In this document: one piece after another, positions 1 to 6,564 of the stretch
How the letters are laid out: each line of letters opens with the position of its first letter
Numbering within the stretch: position 1 is the stretch's first letter
Assembly (NCBI GenBank): GCA_013391385.1
Contig: JACBFI010000029.1
Coordinates: 1 to 48,225, forward strand
Length of the DNA: 48,225 nucleotides
Direction: 5' to 3'
Source of the DNA: Sediminibacterium sp. Gen4
GTDB lineage: Bacteria; Bacteroidota; Bacteroidia; Chitinophagales; Chitinophagaceae
Notes under the pieces: model-generated
The model's input: the letters and a program-made list of their open reading frames with translations, nothing else
Databases searched by the model: none
What the model was told of the DNA's origin: nothing
Position numbers and translations under genes: made by a program

Positions 1-158
1 GTCCTTGGGACATGATTAGTTATGATCTATCATGATCAATCATAACTAATCATGAGAATCTGCGGCCTATTGATTTAACACAATCGGTCAGATTTTCTCT
101 GAGAGGCATGCTGCATGCGCAACGAGTCCTTCTTTCCTTCCTGCAAATCCCATTTTCT
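1..158. repeat. Direct repeat copy 1 with 44-base palindrome
   Basis: This is the first of two copies of a sequence repeated with an exact period of 231 bases; the other is at 232-389. Bases 1-66 match 232-297 with a single difference. Inside lies a perfect inverted repeat, with 16-base arms catgattagttatgat (11-26) and its complement (39-54) around a 12-base loop. The remainder (88-158) is a diverged copy of the last codons of ispF. The unit begins at base 1, so more copies may lie to the left. No T-run follows the palindrome on either strand, so an intrinsic terminator is unlikely. The rest of the gap (159-231) shows nothing recognisable. Confidence 0.85.
88..158 (-). pseudogene. Detached 3' fragment of ispF
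   Basis: Read on the minus strand, this stretch encodes [20 protein letters not shown] and one more residue before TGA. That matches the C-terminal end of the intact IspF at 319-798 with only Ala/Ile and Ser/Leu changes. The codon just upstream of the fragment is TAG, so it is not part of a longer reading frame. Several silent differences separate it from the intact gene end. It is therefore either an old duplication or a tail from a different ispF allele, not a recent slip. It cannot make a functional enzyme. Confidence 0.75.
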
Positions 159-231
159 ATGTGGTGTGTTTTGTCTCGAACTTAATAAATGATGTAGCCC
201 CCTTGATGGGACGCGGATTTTCTCCACAGGA

Positions 232-389
232 GTCCTTGGGACATGATTAGTTATGATCTATCATGATCAATCATAACTAATCATGAAAATCTGCGGCCTG
301 TCAATGTAACACAATCAGTCAGATTTTCTCTAAGAGGCATGCTGCATGCGCAACGAGTCCTTCCTTTCTTCCTATAAATCCCATTTTCT
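232..389. repeat. Direct repeat copy 2 with 44-base palindrome, overlapping ispF 3' end
   Basis: This is the second copy of the 231-base-period repeat. Its palindrome has arms at 242-257 and 270-285. The repeat runs into the intact ispF gene, so the last codons of ispF are repeat sequence. The non-coding palindrome half is almost invariant between copies (65 of 66 bases), while the coding half has drifted. This suggests either selection or gene conversion on the palindrome, or recent arrival of one half. Confidence 0.85.
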
Positions 390-798
390 CTGTTGTTGTT
401 GCTTTGATGGAGACATCTTTTATAGTGATGCCTAGAATGCCTGCGATGGTTTCTTGCATTTGGGGGACATAGGGTTTTATTTTGGGGGCTTCGAGGCAGA
501 GGGTGGAGTCTATGTTGATCACTTTATAGCCTTCGGCTTCGATCAATGACTTTGTTTTGGCCAGAAGAATCTTACTGTCAATATTCTTGAATTCATTAGC
601 AGTATCCGGAAAGTGAACACCGATATCACCCAATGCGGCAGCTCCCAGCAACGCATCGCAGATGGCGTGGAGGAGTACATCGGCATCACTATGTCCAAGT
701 GCGCCTTTGTCGTGGGGAATTTTGATACCACCAATGAATAAGTCTCTTCCTTCTACCAATTGATGGTAATCTATGCCGTAGCCGATACGTATGTTCAT
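319..798 (-). CDS. ispF: 2-C-methyl-D-erythritol 2,4-cyclodiphosphate synthase
   Basis: IspF converts CDP-ME-2-phosphate to the cyclic diphosphate MEcPP with release of CMP, in the cytosolic non-mevalonate isoprenoid pathway. The 159-residue length is normal for this trimeric family. The N-terminus has the GYGIDYHQL motif carrying the metal-binding Asp and His. It is followed by [20 protein letters not shown], including the GHSDADV signature, and by [14 protein letters not shown] near the C-terminus. The ATG at 798 gives the expected N-terminus. The gene stands alone; its 3' end lies in a duplicated sequence (see 1-158). No clear promoter was found upstream, where octamer repeats begin within about 60 bases. 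Confidence 0.97.
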   Translation of the reverse strand: MNIRIGYGIDYHQLVEGRDLFIGGIKIPHDKGALGHSDADVLLHAICDALLGAAALGDIGVHFPDTANEFKNIDSKILLAKTKSLIEAEGYKVINIDSTLCLEAPKIKPYVPQMQETIAGILGITIKDVSIKATTTEKMGFIGRKEGLVAHAACLLEKI

Positions 799-850
799 GG
801 TGCGAAGATAGAGAAGGATGGTGGATGGCGGATGTCGGATGTCTGATTTG

Positions 851-908
851 GATATCGGGTGATCGGGTGATCGGGTAATCAGGTAATCAGGTAATCGGGT
901 AATCGGGG
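851..908. repeat. Octamer repeat array (gatcgggt-type)
   Basis: The array is made of about seven imperfect units of gatcgggt, gatcaggt, aatcaggt and aatcgggt placed head to tail. The same units recur at 1800-1987, 2422-2516 and 3810-3836. The array runs directly into the 242-base element starting at 905. There is no spacer of constant unique sequence, so it is not a CRISPR array. Confidence 0.85.
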
Positions 909-1146
909 TTTATACCCCGGAGGGGTAAAAGAATGTAGCACATGTTTGTGCGTGTGGTTTATTTACCCCGGAGGGGTAACACGGAACGGCGGGATGGATT
1001 TTTGAAACGCGTTTTGGTGGGATGGGAATGATTTTATTTTTTCATTTGCCTATTGAATATTACACCCAAATATTCTTTGTTCAACCCCTCCGGGGTTGGG
1101 GAATTCATCTATGTTTTGTGGCTACAATCTTTTACCCCTCCGGGGT
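905..1146. repeat. 242-base element with inverted ends, copy A
   Basis: One of two copies of a non-coding element; the other is at 3833-4075. The left end reads ggggtttataccccggaggg and continues into ggtaaaaga.tgtagc. The right end is its complement, gctacaatcttttacccc followed by tccggggt. Small ACCCCGGAGGGGT palindromes sit at both ends and again internally (964-977 and 1083-1097). A 62-residue ORF crosses the right half but is a by-product of the repeat. The element looks like a miniature inverted-repeat element or a large extragenic palindrome; no target-site duplication was obvious. Confidence 0.75.
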
Positions 1147-1160
1147 ATTTTGGAGTTTGA

Positions 1161-1279
1161 TCCGCCGTGGCGGATGGAGGAATCTCCTGACTATTGGGAA
1201 ATTTTCATAGGGTGAAGAATCAAGACGGTACTAACAGTGAGGGGATGTTTCGATCCGCCGAGGCGGACTCAACATGACG
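1161..1279. repeat. GTCAT-type palindromic repeat, left end missing
   Basis: This is a member of the dispersed 130-150 base family. It has the shared core ggaggaatctcctgacta, then ttttcatagggtgaagaatc, then ctaacagtgaggggatgttt, and the right end ggactcaacatgacg. The left GTCATTCCGACC end is absent. A short hairpin, tccgccgtggcgga, stands in its place beside copy A of the 242-base element. Confidence 0.75.
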
Positions 1280-1292
1280 TTCCTATTAGGAC

Positions 1293-1422
1293 CGTCATTC
1301 CGACCGAGCGGAGCGAGTGGAGGAATCTCCTGACTTTAGACAAATTCTCATAGAGTGGAGAATTGGGATGTTGCTAACAGTGAGGGGATGTTTCGATCCG
1401 CCGAGGCGGACTCAACATGACG
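1293..1422. repeat. GTCAT-type palindromic repeat, full copy
   Basis: This is a complete member. The left end is gtcattccgaccgagcggag, the centre contains ggaggaatctcc and attctcatagagtggagaat, and the right end is tccgccgaggcggactcaac followed by atgacg. The outer GTCAT and ATGAC are inverted repeats. Related copies are at 5623-5769, 5783-5919 and 5987-6118, with partial or decayed copies elsewhere in the first 7 kb. Confidence 0.8.
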
Positions 1423-1431
1423 ACAGCTTTT

Positions 1432-1474
1432 ATGAGGGGATGTTTCGATCCGCCGAGGCGGACTCAACATGACG
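1432..1474. repeat. GTCAT-type repeat, right end only
   Basis: This is an isolated right end (gaggggatgtttcgatccgc, then the cgaggcggactcaacatgac end) directly after the full copy at 1293-1422. Such a solo end suggests step-wise duplication of the terminal hairpin. A similar solo end is at 5930-5972. Confidence 0.7.
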
Positions 1475-1511
1475 GTCTTTATTCACAATTGACAATTCAC
1501 AATCCACCCCT

Positions 1512-1544
1512 CACAAAAACAACCCCGTCTCAAAAGAGACGGGG
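1512..1544 (-). terminator. Intrinsic terminator of the 252-aa/DUF5675/77-aa gene trio
   Basis: A perfect 9-base stem, ccccgtctc paired with gagacgggg around an aaaa loop, lies seven bases beyond the stop codon at 1551. Read on the minus strand it is followed by TTGTTTTTG. This is a good rho-independent terminator for transcription coming from 3284 down to 1551. It supports reading the three minus-strand genes as one transcription unit. Confidence 0.8.
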
Positions 1545-1550
1545 GAGTGA

Positions 1551-1784
1551 TCATTCTTCATGTTGCCAATCCAGGGGCTCTTCGTAGAGGGTGAGTTGGC
1601 TGAGGGCGGTGGCGGTGGCGCCGGCTGCGGCGGCGTAGCCGGAGATGGTTACCACAATGGCCGGTAATGCAACCGGTAGCGTGGCTATCGCCGTTGCAAT
1701 GGCCGTGAGCGCTAACCCCACATTCCTGATCTTTCTAAAAAACGGCGGCGTCTGCGACCGCGCGCGTCGGATGATTTTTTTCAT
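1551..1784 (-). CDS. Small single-span membrane protein, function unknown
   Basis: The protein has 77 residues. A very basic N-terminus (MKKIIRRARSQTPPFFRKIR) is followed by a long Ala/Val/Thr-rich hydrophobic stretch at about residues 22-62, long enough for one or two membrane spans. The tail is short and acidic, ending EEPLDWQHEE. I do not recognise a named family. The polarity (basic, hydrophobic, charged tail) recalls small holin-like or pore-forming proteins, but that is only an inference. It is the last gene of a minus-strand trio with a DUF5675 protein and a 252-aa protein. It is separated from DUF5675 by an octamer repeat array and followed at once by an intrinsic terminator. Confidence 0.6.
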   Translation of the reverse strand: MKKIIRRARSQTPPFFRKIRNVGLALTAIATAIATLPVALPAIVVTISGYAAAAGATATALSQLTLYEEPLDWQHEE

Positions 1785-1799
1785 GATTTTTAATTTTTT

Positions 1800-1987
1800 A
1801 TGATCGGGTGATTGGGTGATCAGGAGATCAGGAGATCAGGTGATCGGGTGATCGGGTGATCAGGTGATCGGGTGATCGGGTGATCAGGTAATCGGGTGAT
1901 TAGGAGATCGGGGAGATTCTTTTAATTACTAGTAACCCGAAACCTGATTACCTGATTACCCGATATCCCGATTTCCCCAAACCCCAA
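1800..1987. repeat. Octamer repeat array with opposed halves
   Basis: From 1800 to about 1914, roughly fourteen units of gatcgggt, gatcaggt and gatcagga run in one direction. The spacer gagattcttttaattactag follows, and then complementary units (acccgaaacctgattacctg and so on) run to about 1987. The whole can fold back on itself. The same spacer with the same opposed layout occurs at 2422-2516, so this is a defined repeat and not random low complexity. It fills the gap between the 77-aa gene and the DUF5675 gene. Confidence 0.85.
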
Positions 1988-2404
1988 TTACCTCCTTGTT
2001 TTCGCACTAATCACAGTCAGCAGAATGGTTTCCCGACTTTGTAGGGCTTGTAACAATTTGCCGATCAGCATGTCAAATGCCTGTTGGCTTTGCTCGCCGG
2101 TTCCGGGGCCGGTGAGGAGTAGTACAGGGGCGATACAGCCTTTTAGTTCGCGTGCGGCATGGTTGGCGGGATGGATGAGTATATAACTCCTTCCCGGCAC
2201 ATCTTTTACTTCTATATGCCAGCGAAACTTCGGACTATACCTACGCTTCAGTACATACGTGCCTTCAGGTATACATGACCTGTTCAGCTCATTGTTACGC
2301 CAGGGCAACTCTATCGTATAACACAACGGTTCACTGTTTGCCCCCATCGTCAACAAACCATTCGTTCCCTCCGCGTGATAAGTGCGGTGAATGGTTAAGT
2401 GCAT
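1988..2404 (-). CDS. DUF5675 family protein
   Basis: The protein has 138 residues starting at MHLTIHRTYHAEGTNG. It shows the features I associate with DUF5675: an early LTMGANSEPLCYTIELPWR segment, then IPEGTYVLKRR, then YILIHPANHA, and a conserved KGCI cysteine. The biochemical role is not established. The order of an IHP..N motif followed by GCI resembles the active site of L,D-transpeptidase-like peptidoglycan enzymes, but this is only an inference. A longer frame extends upstream to 2485, but those 27 residues are translated from the octamer repeats, so the ATG at 2404 is preferred. No signal peptide is visible. Confidence 0.75.
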   Translation of the reverse strand: MHLTIHRTYHAEGTNGLLTMGANSEPLCYTIELPWRNNELNRSCIPEGTYVLKRRYSPKFRWHIEVKDVPGRSYILIHPANHAARELKGCIAPVLLLTGPGTGEQSQQAFDMLIGKLLQALQSRETILLTVISAKTRR

Positions 2405-2421
2405 AGTAAATCTTTGATTTT

Positions 2422-2516
2422 GGTGATCGGGTGATCGGGTGATCAGGAGATCGGGTAATCGGGAGATTCTTTTAATTACTAGCAACCCGATAACCTGATA
2501 ACCCGATTTCCCGATA
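2422..2516. repeat. Octamer repeat array, second opposed copy
   Basis: About six units of the gatcgggt/gatcagga type lead into the same spacer, gagattcttttaattactag, and then complementary units (aacccgataacctgataacc). This is a shorter sister of 1800-1987. It occupies the gap between the DUF5675 gene and the 252-aa gene. The two arrays therefore sit immediately 5' and 3' of the DUF5675 gene. Confidence 0.85.
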
Positions 2517-2525
2517 CCCTACAAC

Positions 2526-3284
2526 TTACCCCTGATCCACACGGATTACCGTGCTGTTGATGGAGGCGGTGCTCATGAGGGGATAGTAGTGACCATTGAT
2601 TTCTGTGAAGTACTCTAGTTTAAGTGCTATCACTACCGGATCGGTACTGTTTGCCGGTAGCGTTTCTGTTAACACTGTTTCCGGTAATACTTCATTATCA
2701 ATCAATAACTTTTCTGTGGATACCATTACCTTACTGATTTCTCCTGTTTCAAAATTCAACGCTGCCGCTGCCAGTGTGAACATGAAATGAGTAGCATTGG
2801 CCGGTACATTCAAACGTTGTTTGGGAATCATTGGCTGTATCGTAGCAACCGTAACTCCTGTTAGTCGATTGAATGCAGAGGAATAACCGCCATTGATTGC
2901 CGTATCAATGCTACCGCTACCTGTGAAATCAAATCCTACCAACATACTTAGGTCGCCAAGGCTTGCGCGTCTTTGTCCGCGTAAATTGGTGGTATCCGTT
3001 TTGCGAATTGCATTCATCAACTTCACTGTTTGCTGAATCAATGACTTGTTCTTGATGTTCCAGTTGAGGTCTGTGAATGCATTGCGGAATATCCTGGCTT
3101 CTGTGGTCATGATTCCAAATTCAGAAGTGTGGTCTCGCCATGCCTGGAATTGTTGTCCGGATTGACGTTCCGCCATATTGATTTTACTTTTTTGTCTGGC
3201 TTTAAATCCCGATTTGGTATGCGAGTAAGTAACATCACCTACTGTTCCGCTTAACCGATGGGTGCCAAATTGTTTTGCTGCCAT
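2526..3284 (-). CDS. Conserved-type hypothetical protein, first gene of the DUF5675 trio
   Basis: The protein has 252 residues from MAAKQFGTHRLSGTVG; a longer frame begins ten codons earlier. The N-terminus has the pattern LSGTVGDVTYSHTKSGFKAR and is basic (RQKSKIN), followed by RNAFTDLNWN. It is rich in Thr, Ser and Asn, with short beta-prone stretches toward the C-terminus. There is no signal peptide or membrane span. The SGxVGxVxY...G...R start loosely resembles small Bacteroidota hypothetical families of the DUF6266 type, but I cannot assign it. It is transcribed ahead of the DUF5675 gene and the 77-aa membrane protein, with octamer arrays between the genes. Confidence 0.6.
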   Translation of the reverse strand: MAAKQFGTHRLSGTVGDVTYSHTKSGFKARQKSKINMAERQSGQQFQAWRDHTSEFGIMTTEARIFRNAFTDLNWNIKNKSLIQQTVKLMNAIRKTDTTNLRGQRRASLGDLSMLVGFDFTGSGSIDTAINGGYSSAFNRLTGVTVATIQPMIPKQRLNVPANATHFMFTLAAAALNFETGEISKVMVSTEKLLIDNEVLPETVLTETLPANSTDPVVIALKLEYFTEINGHYYPLMSTASINSTVIRVDQG

Positions 3285-3421
3285 TGTTTTGTTTTTACGT
3301 TTTAAAAAATTCACCCGTGATTCATTTCTCGGGTGGTGTTTGTTTCCCGCTGCAGACGGGCCACCGGTGGTTTGTTAACGAGATCAAAACTAATGGCTGC
3401 ATCACCCGGTCAGGGCTGGTA

Positions 3422-3437
3422 GGGCTGGTACCAGCCC
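3422..3437. repeat. 16-base perfect palindrome
   Basis: The sequence gggctggtaccagccc is fully self-complementary and is preceded by an extra half copy (cagggctggt). It lies in the gene-free stretch 3285-4185, about 140 bases upstream of the start of the 252-aa gene. It may be a regulatory site or just another small extragenic palindrome; no function can be assigned. Confidence 0.5.
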
Positions 3438-3639
3438 TGATAAAGTATTGTAAATGAATGAAGTGTGACGATAAGAATAGAAGAACAGCAGCATGTCCAA
3501 TATCCAATTTCGAAGTTGAATATTCGATATTGGTTATTCTGCTTTTACTTAAGATTTTCCTAAGACAGGTGACTGACCGGGTACTAAGAACTAAACGACG
3601 ATATCGGGAGAGAGATACGTGGGGGTTACGAGCGTGATA

Positions 3640-3795
3640 AGAGAGTCATAAGAGAATGATAGTGATTTCATAGTGAAACGATAATGAAGTCATAGTGGAA
3701 GCATAAGGGACAAGAGACAAGAGACAGGGTACAAGGTCCAAAGGACTCCCTTGGAGAAGCTACAAGTTACAGGCTGCAAGCTGCAAGCTATATGT
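3640..3795. repeat. Short-period degenerate repeats
   Basis: Three runs follow one another. First come cata-containing units (gagtcataagagaatgatag, gtcatagtggaagcataagg). Next is gacaagagacaagagacagg with a roughly seven-base period. Last is gctacaagttacaggctgca followed by agctgcaagct, also with a seven-base period. No reading frame or unique sequence is convincing here. The gap continues into the octamer units and the 242-base element at 3833. Confidence 0.6.
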
Positions 3796-3832
3796 TGATG
3801 TCTGATTTTGGATATCGGGTAATCGGGATATC

Positions 3833-4075
3833 GGGGTTTATACCCCGGAGGGGTAAAAGATTGTAGCTCCAAAAAAATCCAAAATTTTATTTACCCCGGA
3901 GGGGTAACACGAGACGGCGGGTTTAGTTTTTGAAAAGCGTTTCGGCGTGATTGAATGATTTTGTTTTTTAATTGCGCCTATTCAATGGTGCACCCAAATA
4001 TTCTTTGTGCAACCCCCTCCGGGGTTGGGGAATTCCTATATGCTTTGGGGCTACAATCTTTTACCCCTCCGGGGT
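3833..4075. repeat. 242-base element with inverted ends, copy B
   Basis: Copy B aligns with 905-1146 along its whole length. It has the same left end (ggggtttataccccggaggg), the same middle landmarks (ttaccccggaggggtaacac; cacccaaatattctttgt) and the same right end (gctacaatcttttacccctc). Like copy A it is preceded by octamer units (gatatcgggtaatcgggata) and followed by part of a GTCAT-type repeat, so a composite block has been repeated. The 67-residue ORF at its right half is a repeat by-product. Confidence 0.75.
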
Positions 4076-4100
4076 GTTGTTAGGGTTGGTGATGATAAAT

Positions 4101-4166
4101 ATTGCTAACAGTGGGGAGAGATGTCTCCGCTCTCCCCACTTGCGTCGGGATTCGGTCGACATGACG
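4101..4166. repeat. GTCAT-type repeat, right part
   Basis: This is a partial member: attgctaacagtggggagag, then a hairpin tctccgctctccccact-type segment, ending tcggtcgacatgacg. The left end is missing, as at 1161-1279, and again it follows directly after a copy of the 242-base element. Confidence 0.65.
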
Positions 4167-4185
4167 GTTTTATGATGGGGTCATG

Positions 4186-5310
4186 TCAATGACTGAGGAT
4201 CGCTATTTTTTGTAGCATGGTGGTGATATGTGTTCTTACGATGGCGAGGGCGGGGCCTTCTAGGGAGTAGAATTTATCATAGAGATGTCGCGCTGATATG
4301 GGGGCTGTGGTTCGGCTGGTTCTGAATGTTTGTGATACCATTCTCATCAACTCTTTATGGTTGTTGGTGGTTAAAATATTTGCCTCTATCAGTACTCGAA
4401 AGAAAGCAGCTAATTGTGAAACAGAAAGCGTGGTGTGGAATAATAAATCTTGTGATGATTGCTCAATCGCTGTGTTGTTTTTCTCTAGCTCCTGACACCT
4501 TATCAACTCCATCTGTATTGCTTCTTTTAATTGGTCTTTTATAGAAGGTAATGCAGGCTCTGCGCCCATTTGGTCGATCAATGGAATACGGTCTACCCAG
4601 TGCAGGTATGTGACCCAATGTTGAATGGGGTTGGTAGATGCTGTCTGTAGCAGCGTACAACGCTCGATGAAAAAATGAATAAAGAGCGAGTGGTTACAAT
4701 TGCGTCGTATGAGTGTAAAAATCATTGCGGTGGTGGTATCTTCATACAAACCCGCTTGTTCGGATGGTAAAATGGATAAGAGCTCTGTCCAATATTCTGC
4801 ATGGTAATAGCTGTGGGTACCTGTTCTGTGCAACTGATTTTGATAGAGAGTACGCAATAATGCGATCAGTGAAGTGGGGGAGCTGTCTTCTGATACCTTC
4901 TCAGACAAAGATTCCCAATAAGCATCCTGCTGTTCTTTGATGGGATCCCATAGCGAACGCGGCATGGGTTCATAGGGATTGAAGTGCTCCGAAAAATGTC
5001 TTCGTACAAAATCAAGGGTATCGGTACACCAGATCTCTAACTGTTCATGGGTACGGTTGCGTTTTTGTTCCGGTGGACGGGTACGGTATAATTTCTCCAG
5101 CCAGATATGTAAGATTTTTACCGTAACGATTACCATGCTACGCAAAGCTTTTTTGCATTGCACCATTACAAATGCGCCGGTAAAATCCTTTTCCAGCTCT
5201 CTGGCTTTTAGTGTAGCTTCTTTTCTCTTTTGTTCCCTGACTGTTTCAGTAATGTCTTGTTGTGTACCCTCATGTATTAAAACATTCAGCTCCCTTAATG
5301 TATGGTTCAT
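4186..5310 (-). CDS. Hypothetical protein, possibly RteC-like C-terminus
   Basis: The protein has 374 residues and no signal peptide. One hydrophobic stretch (SMVIVTVKILHIWLEKLY, about residues 57-75) may be a membrane segment or a buried helix. The rest is mostly helical and polar. The last 80 residues (LSVSQLAAFFRVLIEANILT, then a Ser/Thr-rich link, then a helix ending TTMLQKI) resemble the C-terminal part of RteC-type proteins, which regulate Bacteroidota mobile elements. This is by-eye similarity only. The gene is isolated, with repeat blocks on both sides and no mobility gene nearby. Start codon ATG at 5310; no convincing promoter seen. Confidence 0.6.
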   Translation of the reverse strand: MNHTLRELNVLIHEGTQQDITETVREQKRKEATLKARELEKDFTGAFVMVQCKKALRSMVIVTVKILHIWLEKLYRTRPPEQKRNRTHEQLEIWCTDTLDFVRRHFSEHFNPYEPMPRSLWDPIKEQQDAYWESLSEKVSEDSSPTSLIALLRTLYQNQLHRTGTHSYYHAEYWTELLSILPSEQAGLYEDTTTAMIFTLIRRNCNHSLFIHFFIERCTLLQTASTNPIQHWVTYLHWVDRIPLIDQMGAEPALPSIKDQLKEAIQMELIRCQELEKNNTAIEQSSQDLLFHTTLSVSQLAAFFRVLIEANILTTNNHKELMRMVSQTFRTSRTTAPISARHLYDKFYSLEGPALAIVRTHITTMLQKIAILSH

Positions 5311-5461
5311 ACGCTTTTTTTAGTGATGGCATTCGGCAGGTATCATTGCAACCCTCCGATCGTATGTACATCTAAAATGGGGAGATGTGATACAATATAA
5401 ATATTTTCTATATAAATAAAAAATATTTATCTTCATATATCCCCCCGCAAACCCAATGGTT

Positions 5462-5575
5462 ATGCCCCAACAATCTCCCCCACCAGACAAAGGCTGGACA
5501 AAAATTCAATGGATCATTTTCTATTTGTGTTTGCTTTTTTTATTGGATTGGGTATGTGGGGGTTTTAGGTACTAG
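5462..5575 (+). CDS. Possible 37-residue membrane peptide
   Basis: A short frame encodes a polar, proline-rich start (MPQQSPPPDKGWTKIQW), a single hydrophobic span (IIFYLCLLFLLDWVCGG) and a three-residue tail. It lies in an AT-rich gap without any other gene. The composition is plausible for a small single-span protein. There is no Shine-Dalgarno sequence, no known family and no comparative support, so it may be chance. Confidence 0.3.
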   Translation: MPQQSPPPDKGWTKIQWIIFYLCLLFLLDWVCGGFRY

Positions 5576-5622
5576 TCTCGCCTGAGGCGAGATGAGTTGG
5601 GTGAATCTTCATAATTAGAACC

Positions 5623-5769
5623 GTCATTTCGACCGATCCGCCTCGGGCGGAGAGTGGAGAAATCTCCTGACTATTGAAAATTTTTCATAGCGTGAAGAAT
5701 CAGGATAGTGTCTCGCCCTAGGCGAGATGGGGAGATGTTTCGATCCGCCTAGGCGGACTCAACATGACG
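5623..5769. repeat. GTCAT-type palindromic repeat, full copy with extra hairpin
   Basis: A complete member, from gtcatttcgaccgatccgcc to cggactcaacatgacg. Unlike 1293-1422 it carries an additional hairpin, tctcgccctaggcgaga (5711-5727), before the right-end gatccgcctaggcgga hairpin. A similar hairpin, tctcgcctgaggcgaga, lies just outside at 5576-5592. This makes the terminal hairpins look like exchangeable cassettes. Confidence 0.8.
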
Positions 5770-5782
5770 CTCCTGTTAGTAC

Positions 5783-5919
5783 CGTCATTCCGACCGATCC
5801 GCCTCGGGCGGAGAGTGGAGGAATCTCCTGACTATTGGAAAATTTTCATAGGGTGGAGAATCAGGATGCTGCTAACAGTGGGGGGGTGTCTCCGCTCGCT
5901 ACGCTCGGTCGACATGACG
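5783..5919. repeat. GTCAT-type palindromic repeat, full copy
   Basis: A complete member, from gtcattccgaccgatccgcc to gctcggtcgacatgacg. The right end here is tccgctcgctacgctcggtc in place of the usual gatccgccnnggcggactc. It is a good complement of the family's alternative left end, gaccgagcggagcgag. It lies 14 bases after the previous copy. Confidence 0.8.
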
Positions 5920-5929
5920 TCAGCTTTTA

Positions 5930-5972
5930 AGAGGGTGATGTTTCGATCCCCCTCGGCGGACTCAACATGACG
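5930..5972. repeat. GTCAT-type repeat, right end only
   Basis: A solo right end, gagggtgatgtttcgatccc followed by cctcggcggactcaacatga and cg, placed directly after the full copy at 5783-5919. It mirrors the arrangement at 1432-1474. Confidence 0.65.
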
Positions 5973-5986
5973 CTCCTGTTAGTACC

Positions 5987-6118
5987 GTCATTCCGACTGG
6001 AGCGTAGCGCAATGGAGGAATCTCCTGACCTTAGTGAAATTCTCATAGAGTGGAGAATCGAGATAGTGCTAATAGTGAGGAGATGTTTCGACTCCGCTGC
6101 GCTTCACTCAACATGACG
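5987..6118. repeat. GTCAT-type palindromic repeat, full copy
   Basis: A complete member, from gtcattccgactggagcgta to gcttcactcaacatgacg. The end hairpins differ again (ggagcgtagcgcaatgg; actccgctgcgcttcact), yet each remains self-complementary or complementary to the opposite end. It ends 25 bases before the start codon of the 138-aa membrane protein. Confidence 0.8.
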
Positions 6119-6143
6119 ACAGCTTTTTTAAAACACATACCCC

Positions 6144-6560
6144 ATGTCCAAATACACATCCTTCCTTCTCCAACTCCTCGCACTCCTCTTTTTAAATTGG
6201 ATGTTACTGGTTTTGATGCCGGTGATTGCTGATGCTTTAATGTTGGGGATGCTGGAATGGGATGCGGTGGGTGTGGTGTTTTGTTGGGGGATACAGGTGG
6301 CTTTTTTGATCGTTTCTTTTTCTCTACGTGATTATTTGATGGCATATGTCAATGCATCAGTCAAACAGTTTCATCCATTCATGAAATACAGCTTGCTATT
6401 GGGAAAAGTCTGGGTTTTGTGTACCGGACTCTGGTTATTGATTTCTAAAATGAATGGGTTTGGTTTTTTATTGTTGGGGGAAATGACGTTGCTGATGGTA
6501 CAGATTTATTGTTGGGTGGGGATGGCTGCGCCGATGGGGAGGTGGAGGTTGTCGTCCTGA
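6144..6560 (+). CDS. Small multi-span membrane protein, function unknown
   Basis: The protein has 138 residues and about four hydrophobic spans (approximately residues 6-30, 38-62, 82-102 and 106-126). They are joined by short loops, of which only RDYLMAYVNASVKQFHPFMK is clearly polar and basic. There is no signal peptide cleavage site or recognised motif. The frame is open throughout, begins with ATG and has sensible codon use, so it is probably a real gene. It lies alone between a block of palindromic repeats and a decayed repeat, so the context says nothing about function. Confidence 0.5.
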   Translation: MSKYTSFLLQLLALLFLNWMLLVLMPVIADALMLGMLEWDAVGVVFCWGIQVAFLIVSFSLRDYLMAYVNASVKQFHPFMKYSLLLGKVWVLCTGLWLLISKMNGFGFLLLGEMTLLMVQIYCWVGMAAPMGRWRLSS

Positions 6561-6564
6561 CCTG

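Noticed and set aside
242-285. Intrinsic terminator of ispF at the 44-base palindrome
   Set aside because: The stem is AT-rich and no T-run follows on the minus strand; a repeat or recombination site fits better.
1022-1210. 62-residue frame in the right half of the 242-base element
   Set aside because: A similar frame (LRGWGI...ATIFYPSGV) appears in copy B because the repeat itself is conserved; it has no start context and no protein-like features.
1800-1987. CRISPR array
   Set aside because: Units are eight bases long without unique spacers, and no cas gene is present.
2405-2485. N-terminal extension of the DUF5675 frame
   Set aside because: These 27 codons are a translation of the octamer repeats ([10 protein letters not shown] and so on); the family N-terminus begins at the ATG at 2404.
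3972-4175. 67-residue frame in copy B of the 242-base element
   Set aside because: Same reason as the frame at 1022-1210; it runs out into a different repeat.
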